64,000 nt of DNA from NCBI GenBank assembly GCA_015064505.1, contig SVSB01000001.1, forward strand, positions 1 through 64,000, read 5' to 3'. This DNA is from Oscillospiraceae bacterium. GTDB taxonomy: Bacteria; Bacillota; Clostridia; Oscillospirales; CAG-272. Both the position numbers and the translations under genes were made by a program. Shown in pieces: positions 16,998 to 26,164 of the stretch (positions are counted from its first letter, which is position 1; each line of letters starts with the position of its first letter). Under the pieces are notes generated by a model. The model was given only the letters and a program-made list of their open reading frames with translations, had not been told where the DNA came from and searched no databases.

Positions 16998-17987
16998 ATG
17001 AATAAACTTTTTAAGGTCTTTGCCATTTTGCTGCTGGCGGCTACCCTGCTTTCCTTTGCGGGCTGTTCGGGCGCGGAGCTTCCCCCCGAGGATGACCGCA
17101 CCGTTGCCACCGTAAACGGCAAGCACAACGTATCCTACGATCTTTACAAGTATTTTTATCTTAATTACGCCGCATCCTACAAGGCAGAGGAATTTGAGGG
17201 AGAAAAGCGCCTTGAGACCGATGCCGAGATACGCACCCTTTGCAAGAACGCCCTCGTTAACGTTTTTGCCGTTGTGGATCTTGCGGCAGAATACGGCATT
17301 ACCGTAAACGACGCCTCCGTTAAGGAATCCGCAGATCTGGTGGTAAAGGAAGCCATTGACGAATTCGGTGGCAAGGCTGAATACGCAGAGGCTCTCACCT
17401 CCTTCCATATGACAGATTCCGTATTCCGTTTTATGATGGCGGTGGATGCCTGCGAGGACGAGCTTTACTCCGTGCTTACCACGGGTCTCGGCGTTATAGA
17501 CAACTCCGACGAGACCGTTAAGAACGCAATAAAGGGCGACGAATTCGTGCGCATCGTTCAGGTGCTCGTGGCTCACGATAACGGCTTCTCGGACGATAAG
17601 AACCGCAAGACCGCGGAAAAGGTACTGCAGCTTGCAAAGGACGGCGAGGATTTTGACAAGCTTATTGCCAATTATTCGAACGATTATTCCATGACCAAGG
17701 ACGGTTATTACTTCACCTACGGCTATATGCTTGACGAGATAGAGGAGGCCGCCTTTGCCCTTAAGGTAAACGAGATCTCCGACATAATCGTTACACAGAA
17801 CGGCTACCACATCATCAAGCGCCTTGAAAAGGACGATGACTTCCTGGCAACCAATTACGCCTCCCTTAAGGCGCAATACGAAAGCTGTAAGTTCTACGCT
17901 CTTATCGATGCGCGCGCCGCCGAGCTTGACGTCACCCTTGACGCTCTTGCAAACGAAATAGACCACACCTTACTTACAGAAGAATGA
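16998..17987 (+). CDS. PrsA/SurA-like peptidyl-prolyl isomerase lipoprotein
   Basis: 329 residues: lipoprotein signal with lipobox LSFAGC (Cys about residue 25), a SurA-type helical chaperone region, and a parvulin domain near 200-290 with YSNDYSMTKDGYYFTYGYM and FALKVNEISDIIVTQNGYHIIKRL, where the usual parvulin GGxxG is replaced by DGYYF. Such proteins help fold exported proteins on the outside of the membrane. The ATG has GGAAGGAG upstream; an earlier in-frame start lies within the promoter. It overlaps the next gene by 4 bases. Confidence 0.88.
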   Translation: MNKLFKVFAILLLAATLLSFAGCSGAELPPEDDRTVATVNGKHNVSYDLYKYFYLNYAASYKAEEFEGEKRLETDAEIRTLCKNALVNVFAVVDLAAEYGITVNDASVKESADLVVKEAIDEFGGKAEYAEALTSFHMTDSVFRFMMAVDACEDELYSVLTTGLGVIDNSDETVKNAIKGDEFVRIVQVLVAHDNGFSDDKNRKTAEKVLQLAKDGEDFDKLIANYSNDYSMTKDGYYFTYGYMLDEIEEAAFALKVNEISDIIVTQNGYHIIKRLEKDDDFLATNYASLKAQYESCKFYALIDARAAELDVTLDALANEIDHTLLTEE

Positions 17988-19030
17988 AGCTGAAGAAAAA
18001 CAGGATCTCATCCGTATATAAAAGGCCCAAGGACCGCCGTCTTATTCTGAACATAACGGTTATCGTCCTTGTGCTCGTTGCATCCGTGGTAATAACCGCC
18101 GCGTACGGCAACGAGCTGAAGAAGAGGGCGGGAAGCTTTGATAGCTCTCCTCCCCCTCAGCTTCCTGCTGACACCGCCTCCTCCGTTAGCGACGAGCCAA
18201 ACGAGGAAAACGCAATAAGCACCCTCTATCTCCCCTCTGCCGCTTTTGCCGGCAAGGAGGAATTTTCTGCCGCCGTTGAGGCTCTGCCCGATAGCTGCAC
18301 CGCCCTCTCCCTTCTGCTTTACACGGCAAACGAGGGCGCAAGATGGCAGGCAAGCTCTGCCTCCATCATTTCCGCCGAAACGGGAACGAGCACCCTTACG
18401 GCGCCCGATATGTTCTCTCTGCTGAAGGAAAAGGGTATATACAGCTCCGCGGTTTTTGAAAGCCGCGCCTTTGCAGAAGGTCTTGCCCCTGCGGAAAAGG
18501 CAGCCCTTGCCTCCTACGAGCAGTTGCTTATTACGGAGCTTTACGCCTCCGGCTGCAACGAGATACTTATTTACAATGCAGGAGTAACCGCAGATACGGT
18601 GGATGAGATAACCGAATACTGCAAAACCTTAAAAAAGCTCTGCAACGGCATTACCGTCGGCATTTCCCTGCCCCGCGGTGCGGATATATCCGAAAACGGT
18701 TCTCTTGTTTACAGCCGACTTGCTTCAAGCTTTGATTTCCTTTGCCTTGATCTTACCGCCGCGCTGTACGCGGATATTAACAACACGTTAAACCCTTTGC
18801 TTCCCGATGTCGGCTCGGCTGACGGCACCGAGGAAACGGAGGATAACGCGATCGACTTCCCCACAGTGAGGGAAACGGTCGAATATGAGCTGCTGCACAT
18901 CTCCCGTTACGGGATGCGCGTGCTTTTCAGAATATCGGATAACGCATCGGTCGAAGGCTGCAGCACCGTACTGCTTCCCTTCCTTGCGGACCTTTCGCTT
19001 CACTCCGTATCTCTCGTAAGCGAGCAGTAA
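17984..19030 (+). CDS. Single-pass membrane protein with an extracytoplasmic domain, unknown role
   Basis: 348 residues. A basic N-terminus is followed by one membrane helix (about 24-42), a Pro/Ser-rich linker and a large outer domain. The domain has alternating strand-helix patterns (TALSLLLYT, GIYSSAVFES, CNEILIYNAG, ITVGISLPRGA, FDFLCLDLTA, GMRVLFRIS) that resemble a TIM barrel such as in glycoside-hydrolase-like proteins, but I see no catalytic residues I can name. Overlap with the foldase gene suggests one operon and perhaps a shared cell-envelope role. Confidence 0.6.
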   Translation: MKLKKNRISSVYKRPKDRRLILNITVIVLVLVASVVITAAYGNELKKRAGSFDSSPPPQLPADTASSVSDEPNEENAISTLYLPSAAFAGKEEFSAAVEALPDSCTALSLLLYTANEGARWQASSASIISAETGTSTLTAPDMFSLLKEKGIYSSAVFESRAFAEGLAPAEKAALASYEQLLITELYASGCNEILIYNAGVTADTVDEITEYCKTLKKLCNGITVGISLPRGADISENGSLVYSRLASSFDFLCLDLTAALYADINNTLNPLLPDVGSADGTEETEDNAIDFPTVRETVEYELLHISRYGMRVLFRISDNASVEGCSTVLLPFLADLSLHSVSLVSEQ

Positions 19031-19074
19031 CGCAAAAGGACAAAAGTCCGAAATAAGACAACGAGTAAAAACAA

Positions 19075-20904
19075 ATGAATAAAAGAAAGCAATTAACCAA
19101 AACAGGGATGATAATGAGCTTTCTTAAAAACAGCAAGCGCTGGTTCGTGCTATCCACGGTCAGTGCTTTGCTTGTGTCCGTATGTGAGCTCATTTCCCCG
19201 CAGATAGTCCGATTCACCGTGGACTCGGTCATCGGCAACGAGCCGCCCGATCTGCCCGCCCCCATCCCGGCGATGGTGGAAAGCGCAGGCGGCGCTCATA
19301 TATTCAGAGAACGGCTGTGGATCGTTGCCCTTGCGGTGGTGGTCACGGCTGTATTCAACGTTATTTTCAAGTACTGCTTTTCCGTAAGTAACACAAAGGG
19401 CGCGGAGACCCTCGTTAAAAGAATGCGCGATACCCTCTTTGCCCACATCGAGCGTCTCCCCTTTGCATGGCATATGAAGAACCAGACGGGTGATATCATA
19501 CAGCGCTGCACCTCGGACGTGGACACCGTAAAGCGATTCCTCTCCGAGCAGCTGACGCAGGTATTCCGCATCGTTTGCCTGCTTACCATGTCTCTTATCT
19601 TTATGTTCTCCATGAACGCCACACTCTCCCTTATCGCCCTTTGCTCCATTCCCGTTATATTCGGCTACAGCCTGCTTTTTCATAAGCGCATCAGCGGCTC
19701 ATTTGGCGAATGCGACGAGAACGAGGGCAAGCTTTCCGCCATTGCACAGGAAAACCTGACGGGAGTGAGAGTTGTGCGCGCCTTCGGACGCGAAAAGTAC
19801 GAAAGGGATCGCTTTGAGGAGCAGAACAACAAATACTGCTCTCTGTGGACCCGTCTTTCCATGATATTCTCCGTTTTCTGGGGCACTGCCGATCTTATAT
19901 CGGGAATTCAGGTGATGCTTATCATCGTCGTTGGTGCTTATCTTGCCATAAACGGAGATATTACCGCAGGAGAATACATTACCTTTATCTCCTATAACTC
20001 CATGCTTATCTGGCCCGTGCGTATGCTTGGCAGAATGATCGCCAACGTAAGCAAGGCGGGCGTATCCCTTGACAGGATACACTACATTATGGCAAGTGAG
20101 GAGGAAAGGGACAGGGATAACGCCCTTACCCCCGATTTTAAGGGCGCCGATATAGTTTACGAGAACGTAAGCTTTGCCTACGAGGGCTGTCCCGAGCTTC
20201 TGCACGACATAAACGTGCGTATCAAAGCAGGCTCCACCGTGGGTATTCTCGGCGGCACGGGAAGCGGCAAATCCACTCTTATCCATCTGCTTGACCGTCT
20301 TTACGAGCTCCCCGAGGGGTGCGGCAGAATTACCGTTGGCGGCGTTGATATCGCCGATATCAAGGGGGATCATCTGCGCAAGAATATCGGCATCGTGCTT
20401 CAGGAGCCGTACCTTTTCTCCCGTTCCATCAAGGATAATATCGGCATCGCCCTTGAAAACGCCTCCATGGATGAGGTCCGTGAGGCTTCCGCCACCGCCG
20501 CCTTTGAAGAAACGGCAGACTCCTTTGCGGAAGGCTTTGACACCTTCGTTGGTGAGCGTGGCGTTACCCTATCGGGCGGACAGAAGCAAAGGGCGGCCAT
20601 CGCCCGTATGCTGACGGGCAAGACCCCCGTTATGATATTTGACGATTCCATGAGCGCCCTTGATACGGAGACGGATGCAAAGATCCGCACCGCCCTCCGC
20701 GAGAAGCTTGCAGATTCCACGGTGATCATAGTCAGCCACCGTATAACCACCCTTATGCAGGCAGACTGCATACTGGTGCTGGAGGACGGCAGAATTACCG
20801 AAAGAGGCACTCATGCGGAGCTTGTGAAGAACGGCGGACTCTACTCCAGAGTTTACGAGCTGCAAAGCAAGCGCGAAAGCGACGAGGGGGAGGTGACGGC
20901 GTGA
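19075..20904 (+). CDS. ABC exporter half-transporter, degenerate-site subunit
   Basis: 609 residues: six-helix type IV exporter membrane domain (about 15-330) and a nucleotide-binding domain with Walker A GGTGSGKS, intact signature LSGGQKQR and Walker B MIFDDSMSALD. The catalytic Glu after Walker B is Asp, a known mark of the non-hydrolysing site in heterodimeric exporters such as TM287/288 or BmrCD. The partner is the next gene, overlapping by 4 bases. Substrate unknown (drugs, lipids or peptides are possible). The start has a poor ribosome-binding site; ATG at 19108 is an alternative. Confidence 0.9.
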   Translation: MNKRKQLTKTGMIMSFLKNSKRWFVLSTVSALLVSVCELISPQIVRFTVDSVIGNEPPDLPAPIPAMVESAGGAHIFRERLWIVALAVVVTAVFNVIFKYCFSVSNTKGAETLVKRMRDTLFAHIERLPFAWHMKNQTGDIIQRCTSDVDTVKRFLSEQLTQVFRIVCLLTMSLIFMFSMNATLSLIALCSIPVIFGYSLLFHKRISGSFGECDENEGKLSAIAQENLTGVRVVRAFGREKYERDRFEEQNNKYCSLWTRLSMIFSVFWGTADLISGIQVMLIIVVGAYLAINGDITAGEYITFISYNSMLIWPVRMLGRMIANVSKAGVSLDRIHYIMASEEERDRDNALTPDFKGADIVYENVSFAYEGCPELLHDINVRIKAGSTVGILGGTGSGKSTLIHLLDRLYELPEGCGRITVGGVDIADIKGDHLRKNIGIVLQEPYLFSRSIKDNIGIALENASMDEVREASATAAFEETADSFAEGFDTFVGERGVTLSGGQKQRAAIARMLTGKTPVMIFDDSMSALDTETDAKIRTALREKLADSTVIIVSHRITTLMQADCILVLEDGRITERGTHAELVKNGGLYSRVYELQSKRESDEGEVTA

Positions 20905-22724
20905 AGAAGCAAAAGGAACAGGAATACGTTAAGCTTCCCATGTTCGGAATCCCGAAGCTTATCCCCTATATGCGCCCCTACGGCAGGATACTGCTTATTA
21001 TGATCCTTTGCGGTCTTGGGGGAAGTGCCACAGACGTGCTGCTTCCCTTCTTCCAGAAATACGCACTGAACCACTTTGTTGAGCTTGGCACGCTGGATAC
21101 TCTTATTCCCTTTATTCTGCTCTACCTTGCATTTCTCGTGGTGCAGATGGCGGTGAATTTTATCTCCACTTACTTTGCCGCCCGCATAGAGCACAGCGTA
21201 AGCCGCGATCTGCGCCGCGCCGCGTTCAATCATCTGCAGACCCTTTCATTCTCTTATTTCAATCAGAACAGCGTGGGCTACATCCACGCAAGAGTAATGA
21301 GCGATACCTCCCGAATAGGAGAAATGGTATCCTGGTCGCTCATGGACGGAGTATGGCATATCTCCTACATCGTTGGCGTTATCGCCGTTATGTTCTCCAT
21401 GAACCCGCGCCTTGCGTTGCTTGTGGTGGCGGTAATACCATTTACGGTGATCTGCATCTGGATATTCCAATCAAAGCTTTCCGACTTCCACCGCAAGATA
21501 AGAGAGATCAACTCCAGGATAACGGGCAACTTCAACGAGGGAATTACGGGCGCAAAGACCGTCAAGACCCTTGTGATCGAGGAAAAAATGTCACGGGACT
21601 TTAACGTGGACAGTGCGGAAATGAAGCGCACCTCCATCCGCGCCTCCCGTCTGAACGCAATGTTCGGCTCCGTTATTACCTTTGCATCCTCCCTGGTGCT
21701 TGCGCTGGTGCTTTTGCGCGGCGGCAAGCTTACCATGGAAAACGCAATGCTCATCGGAACCCTTTCGGTATTTATGTCCTACGCTCTCGGCGTTATGGAG
21801 CCAATCCGCTGGCTTATAGACGCGCTCTCCACCCTTATAAACGTTCAGGTAAACATTGAGCGCTTCACGAAGCTGATGGAGACCAAAAGCGACGTTGCGG
21901 ACAGCGCAGAGGTAGTTAAAAAATACGGCGACAGCTTTGAGCCAAAGCGCGAAAATTGGGAGGAGCTGCACGGGGATATTGAATTCTGCGACGTTACCTT
22001 CAAGTATCCCGACGGCGAGGAATACATCCTTGAGCATTTTGATCTGAAGCTTCCCCGCGGCAGCAGCGTTGCAATCGTTGGAGAAACGGGCGCGGGAAAA
22101 AGCACCCTCGTTAACCTTGTGTGCCGCTTCTTTGAGCCCACCGAGGGAAGGGTGCTTATAGACGGCAGGGACGCAAGAGAACGCTCCCAGCTCTGGCTGC
22201 ACTCCAATATCGGCTACGTACTGCAAACGCCTCATCTGTTCTCCGGCACCGTTGCGGAAAATCTGCGCTACGGCAATCCCAATGCAACGGAAGAAGAGAT
22301 AATGGCGGCGCTTAAGCGAGTAAGCGCCGACGATATCGTTGCAAAGATGGAAAAGGGGCTTGAAAGCCAGGTGGGAGAAGGAGGCGACCTGCTCTCCACG
22401 GGCGAAAAGCAGCTGCTTTCCTTTGCCCGTGCCATCCTTGCGGATCCCCGTATTCTGGCGCTTGACGAGGCGACCGCCTCCGTTGACACCATCACCGAGG
22501 GAAAGATACAGTCCGCCATCAAGGAGATAACCAACGGCAGAACCTCTCTCGTTATCGCCCACAGGCTTTCCACCATCAGAAACTCCGACCTCATACTTGT
22601 TGTAAGTGCCGGAAAGATAATCGAGCGCGGCACTCACACGGAGCTGATGAAGGCAAGGGGACATTACTATTCCCTCTACACCAAGCAGTTTGAGGAAGAA
22701 GCCACGAAGGCGTTGCTTCAATAA
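20901..22724 (+). CDS. ABC exporter half-transporter, catalytic-site subunit
   Basis: 607 residues with the same exporter fold. Walker A is GETGAGKS and Walker B LALDEATASVD keeps the catalytic Glu, but the signature is LSTGEKQ instead of LSGGQ. Thus its Walker motifs pair with the intact signature of the preceding subunit to form the active site, while its altered signature completes the degenerate site. This complementarity supports a heterodimer. A strong terminator follows. Confidence 0.92.
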   Translation: MKKQKEQEYVKLPMFGIPKLIPYMRPYGRILLIMILCGLGGSATDVLLPFFQKYALNHFVELGTLDTLIPFILLYLAFLVVQMAVNFISTYFAARIEHSVSRDLRRAAFNHLQTLSFSYFNQNSVGYIHARVMSDTSRIGEMVSWSLMDGVWHISYIVGVIAVMFSMNPRLALLVVAVIPFTVICIWIFQSKLSDFHRKIREINSRITGNFNEGITGAKTVKTLVIEEKMSRDFNVDSAEMKRTSIRASRLNAMFGSVITFASSLVLALVLLRGGKLTMENAMLIGTLSVFMSYALGVMEPIRWLIDALSTLINVQVNIERFTKLMETKSDVADSAEVVKKYGDSFEPKRENWEELHGDIEFCDVTFKYPDGEEYILEHFDLKLPRGSSVAIVGETGAGKSTLVNLVCRFFEPTEGRVLIDGRDARERSQLWLHSNIGYVLQTPHLFSGTVAENLRYGNPNATEEEIMAALKRVSADDIVAKMEKGLESQVGEGGDLLSTGEKQLLSFARAILADPRILALDEATASVDTITEGKIQSAIKEITNGRTSLVIAHRLSTIRNSDLILVVSAGKIIERGTHTELMKARGHYYSLYTKQFEEEATKALLQ

Positions 22725-22754
22725 AAGTGCAAGTATTTCATAGGTAAAAGAAAA

Positions 22755-22786
22755 CCGCGGCTGTCCGTTGGACAGCCGCGGTTTTT
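22755..22786. terminator. Strong intrinsic terminator, works both ways
   Basis: CCGCGGCTGTCC and GGACAGCCGCGG around a GTT loop, with TTTTT on the plus side and an A-run (TTTT on the minus strand) before it; it also ends the small minus-strand gene at 22798. Confidence 0.92.
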
Positions 22787-22797
22787 ATCGTACTATA

Positions 22798-22902
22798 TTA
22801 ACCGCAGATGCAGGAGATGAAAAGGATAGCAAGAATGGCAATAATAAGCCAAGTGCAAGCGCAGTTGTTGTTATTACCGAGTACGTTGTTAAGGCAATCC
22901 AT
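22798..22902 (-). CDS. 34-residue Cys-rich hydrophobic peptide
   Basis: A very short gene that is easy to overlook: the peptide begins MDCLNNVLGNNNNCACTW and continues with one hydrophobic helix ending SCICG. It has five cysteines flanking the helix (positions 3, 14, 16, 31, 33). A perfect GGAGG lies 7 bases before the ATG and the stop is 12 bases before a terminator stem, so it looks like a real monocistronic gene. Short Asn/Cys peptides with one helix are common and uncharacterised in Clostridia. Function unknown; a membrane peptide or secreted bacteriocin-like product are open possibilities. Confidence 0.72.
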   Translation of the reverse strand: MDCLNNVLGNNNNCACTWLIIAILAILFISCICG

Positions 22903-22972
22903 AATTGTTCCTCCAAGAGTTTACGGGGGCTTTTCGCCTCCCATATCATCTTATGAATCGCCGCCGATTGTG

Positions 22973-23674
22973 TTACTTGTTTTTGCCGTACTCAAAAATG
23001 GCGCGGAAAGCCTCAACGCCCCTGTCGTAAAACTCGCCCGACTCGCTTTCTCCCACCATCGCGCTGTAATTGGAGCTGCGGCGCATACAAAGCAGCGTAT
23101 CCTCGGGCAGATAGGAAAAGAAGGTCTTTCCGAATTCCGTTTCAAGCAGGCGCACGCTGTATTGGTCAAAGCTTCCGTCGGGCAGGTCTGCGGTAAAGCT
23201 GCGCCAAGCCTCCGTATCAAGCACCTCAAGCATGGATACCCAATCGTCGGTCTTTGCGTACTCCGCGTAAAGGGCAGGGTCAACGAACCAGATGACCGTA
23301 TCTCCCGCCTCAAACTCGCGGCAGAACTTTTCAAAGTTGCCCTCCTGGGAGGGAACGCTGAAGGTGGGGTCCTTCTCAAACTCCGCCCTTATCTGTTCGT
23401 TTGTCATATGAAATATCTTATTGAAGCTGACGCTTACCTTGCCGTCGCCGTTAAGATCCTTTCCTATTGCCGCGGCGGCGTATGCGGCGCCCTCCTCAAG
23501 CTGCTGCTCGTAAAGTCTGGCGGGTCCCGCATAGGTTATGTAAGTATCGTATTCCTCCGCGCCGGCGCATTGCACAAGGGCTGCAATGCACACCGCAAGT
23601 CCGAGAAGTCCCAAAAGCGTTTGATGCTTATAATGATACCAATAATTTTCCAGCTTCTTTTTTAATCTTTCCAT
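22973..23674 (-). CDS. Membrane-anchored extracytoplasmic protein, unknown role
   Basis: 233 residues: a basic amphipathic start, one membrane helix (about 20-36) and an outer domain. DLNGDGKVSV (about 75-84) matches an EF-hand-type or dockerin-type Ca2+ loop (D-x-N-x-D-x-K). The rest, with FEAGDTVIWFVDPALY, looks like part of a periplasmic-binding-protein-like fold, but I cannot place it in a family. It lies alone between the small peptide gene and feoA, transcribed away from feo. Confidence 0.62.
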   Translation of the reverse strand: MERLKKKLENYWYHYKHQTLLGLLGLAVCIAALVQCAGAEEYDTYITYAGPARLYEQQLEEGAAYAAAAIGKDLNGDGKVSVSFNKIFHMTNEQIRAEFEKDPTFSVPSQEGNFEKFCREFEAGDTVIWFVDPALYAEYAKTDDWVSMLEVLDTEAWRSFTADLPDGSFDQYSVRLLETEFGKTFFSYLPEDTLLCMRRSSNYSAMVGESESGEFYDRGVEAFRAIFEYGKNK

Positions 23675-23779
23675 AACAGCCTCGCAATTATCTTTTATAC
23701 ATTAAGTATAACATTGTTTTGTGAATATGGCAAGTATTTTGTGCAAAGGGGAAATGAATAAGAAAATTCCAAAAAGCTA

Positions 23780-23806
23780 TTGACAAATGGCGCATTTTGG
23801 TATAAT
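23780..23806 (+). promoter_or_regulatory. feo promoter
   Basis: TTGACA (23780-23785) and an extended -10 TGGTATAAT (TATAAT at 23801-23806). The spacer is 15 bases, short of the usual 17, compensated by the TG extension. Confidence 0.65.
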
Positions 23807-23816
23807 ATATACGAGT

Positions 23817-23834
23817 GGTTAGCAGAAGCTAACC
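23817..23834 (+). promoter_or_regulatory. Palindromic operator, copy 1, before feoA
   Basis: GGTTAGC-agaa-GCTAACC, a perfect 7-base-arm palindrome placed just after the transcription start. The TTAG/CTAA core resembles DtxR/IdeR/MntR-family metal-repressor boxes. A second copy lies before feoB. Confidence 0.75.
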
Positions 23835-23861
23835 CCGACAGTGTATTTAAAGGTGGAAGCT

Positions 23862-24077
23862 ATGAACCTGACTAACGCCGTTGAGGGCAAGGAATACGTT
23901 GTAAAGGAAATAGCCACGGACGACGAGGAGCTTGATGCGTTCCTCTTTTCTCTCGGTTGCTACAGCGGAGAGAAGATAACCGTTATCAGCCGCCGCAAGG
24001 GCGGATGCGTGGTGTCCATCAAGGACGGCCGTTACAATATGGACGATCAGCTTGCCGCCGCCATTATCGTGGAATAA
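23862..24077 (+). CDS. feoA: Ferrous iron transport protein A
   Basis: 71-residue SH3-like protein (MNLTNAVEGKEYVVKEIATD... LGCYSGEKITVISRRKGG...) of the FeoA family, a cytoplasmic partner of FeoB. The start at 23862 has GGTGG upstream; an in-frame GTG seven codons earlier is less likely. It is the first gene of the feo operon, behind a metal-repressor-like operator. Confidence 0.93.
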   Translation: MNLTNAVEGKEYVVKEIATDDEELDAFLFSLGCYSGEKITVISRRKGGCVVSIKDGRYNMDDQLAAAIIVE

Positions 24078-24119
24078 CACGGTAAGGCAGCGGGCGATGC
24101 TGTTTGTTTTTTGCCCGTT

Positions 24120-24136
24120 GGTTAGCGGTTGCTAAC
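24120..24136 (+). promoter_or_regulatory. Palindromic operator, copy 2, between feoA and feoB
   Basis: GGTTAGC-ggtt-GCTAAC, same arms as copy 1 with a different 4-base centre; 27 bases before the feoB ATG. No clear separate promoter is visible, so it may act as a roadblock or serve an unseen promoter. Confidence 0.65.
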
Positions 24137-24163
24137 TTCCATTTCAAGAGAAGGAGAGAACTT

Positions 24164-26164
24164 ATGCGCATTGCATTTGCAGGAAATCCCAACAGCGGAA
24201 AGACCACGATGTACAACGCTCTTACAGGCCGCAACGAAAAGGTCGGCAACTGGGCGGGTGTTACGGTGGATAAAAAGGAGGCACGCATCAAAAAGAGCTA
24301 TGCGGGGGAACACGAGCTTATCGCCGTAGACCTTCCCGGCGCGTACTCTATGTCGCCGTTCACCTCCGAGGAGAGCGTTACCAGCGCGTACGTAAAGAAC
24401 GAAAAGCCCGACGTTATCATCAATATCGTTGACGCTACTAACCTCAGCCGTTCCCTGTTCTTTACCACACAGCTGCTTGAGCTTGGTATCCCTATGGTGG
24501 TTGCCCTTAACAAAGCAGACGTAAACAAGAAGAAGGAAACGGAGATAGATACCGCAGCTCTCTCCAAGGCGCTGTGCTGTCCCGTTGTGGATACCGTATC
24601 CACCAACTCCAAGGGCCTTGGCGAGCTTATAAAGGCCGCCGTAGCTCAGCACGGTCTTTCCCAGAAGGCTCCCTATATTCAGGAGGGAGTGGATCTTACG
24701 GATAAGAAGGCAGTTGAAATCGCAGACCGCAAGCGCTTTGAATTTGTAAACGGCATAGTAGATAAAGTTGAAACGCGCAAGGTTTTCACCAAGGATAGAA
24801 ACGCGCAGGACAAGTTCGACTCCGTAATAACTAACCCCATCGTCGGTCTTATTCTGTTTGCGGGCGTTATGTTCCTTGTATTCCAGATATCTCAGGCTTG
24901 GCTCGGTCCCTGGATCGCGGACGTCTTCGTTGGTTGGATAGACGCGTTCAAGGAATGGGTAGCAGGCGCCCTTGAGGGCGGCAACGATTTTCTGGTTGCT
25001 CTGCTCACCGAGGGAATTATCGGCGGTGTAAGCGCGGTTGTAGGGTTCCTCCCCCTCGTCATGGTAATGTATTTCATGATCGCACTCCTTGAGGATTGCG
25101 GTTATATGGCCCGCGCTACCATCGTCCTTGACCCCATCTTCAAGAAGGTCGGACTTTCCGGCAAATCGGTTATTCCCTTCATTATCGGCACAGGCTGTGC
25201 CATTCCCGGCGTTATGGCCTGCCGCACCATCCGCAACGAGCGCGAGCGCAACGCCACCGCAATGCTCGCTCCCTTTATGCCATGCGGCGCCAAGCTCCCC
25301 GTTATTGCCCTCTTTGCGGGCGCATTCTTCCCTGAGGCTTCCTGGGTAGGTACTCTTATGTACTTTGCGGGTATTGTTATCATCTTCCTTGGTGCACTGC
25401 TCGTAAATAAGATCGCAGGTCACAAGGCAAGAAAGTCTTACTTCATTATGGAGCTGCCCGAATACAAGGTTCCCAGCCTTAAGCGCGCGGCACTCTCCAT
25501 GCTCTCCCGCGGTTGGGCATACATAGTTAAGGCAGGTACTATTATTCTGCTGTGCAACGCAATAGTATATATTATGCAGTCCTTCGATTGGAGCTTCGCT
25601 CTCGTTGAGGAAGGTATGGAGAGCACCTCCATCCTTGCTTCCATTGCACAGCCCATTGCAGTACTCATTCTCCCCATCATCGGCATTAAGGCCTGGCAGA
25701 TGGCTGCAGCAGCCGTTACCGGCTTTATCGCCAAGGAAAACGTTGTCGGTACTCTTGCGGTCTGCTACGGCATCTCCAATCTTATTGATACCGAGGCTCT
25801 TGAGATGGTAGAGGGCGCGGGCACGGAGGTTGCCGCAGTATTCGGCATCACCAAGGTTGCGGCTCTTGCATACCTTATGTTCAATCTCTTCACTCCTCCC
25901 TGCTTTGCGGCTCTCGGCGCTATGAACGCGGAGATCAAGGATAAAAAATGGTTCTGGGGCGGTATCGGTCTTCAGCTCGGCACCGGCTATTCCGTAGGCT
26001 TCCTCGTATTCCAGATCGGAACTCTTATTACCACGGGTTCTCTCGGCGCAGGCTTTGTTGGCGGACTTATTGCCGTTCTGGTATTCGCAGGCATCCTTAT
26101 TGCCCTCTGCGCACGCTCCGATAGAAAGCTCAAGGCAGAGTACGCTCTGAAAGGTAACAAATAA
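24164..26164 (+). CDS. feoB: Ferrous iron transporter B
   Basis: 666 residues: N-terminal G domain (G1 GNPNSGKTT at about 8-16, G3 DLPGAYS, G4 NKAD) with its helical insertion, then the polytopic iron channel with the two Gate repeats, including IGTGCAIPGVMACRTI and TPPCFAALGAM. It imports Fe2+ across the cytoplasmic membrane. The ATG follows AAGGAG; upstream starts would precede the operator. It overlaps the next gene by 1 base. Confidence 0.97.
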   Translation: MRIAFAGNPNSGKTTMYNALTGRNEKVGNWAGVTVDKKEARIKKSYAGEHELIAVDLPGAYSMSPFTSEESVTSAYVKNEKPDVIINIVDATNLSRSLFFTTQLLELGIPMVVALNKADVNKKKETEIDTAALSKALCCPVVDTVSTNSKGLGELIKAAVAQHGLSQKAPYIQEGVDLTDKKAVEIADRKRFEFVNGIVDKVETRKVFTKDRNAQDKFDSVITNPIVGLILFAGVMFLVFQISQAWLGPWIADVFVGWIDAFKEWVAGALEGGNDFLVALLTEGIIGGVSAVVGFLPLVMVMYFMIALLEDCGYMARATIVLDPIFKKVGLSGKSVIPFIIGTGCAIPGVMACRTIRNERERNATAMLAPFMPCGAKLPVIALFAGAFFPEASWVGTLMYFAGIVIIFLGALLVNKIAGHKARKSYFIMELPEYKVPSLKRAALSMLSRGWAYIVKAGTIILLCNAIVYIMQSFDWSFALVEEGMESTSILASIAQPIAVLILPIIGIKAWQMAAAAVTGFIAKENVVGTLAVCYGISNLIDTEALEMVEGAGTEVAAVFGITKVAALAYLMFNLFTPPCFAALGAMNAEIKDKKWFWGGIGLQLGTGYSVGFLVFQIGTLITTGSLGAGFVGGLIAVLVFAGILIALCARSDRKLKAEYALKGNK

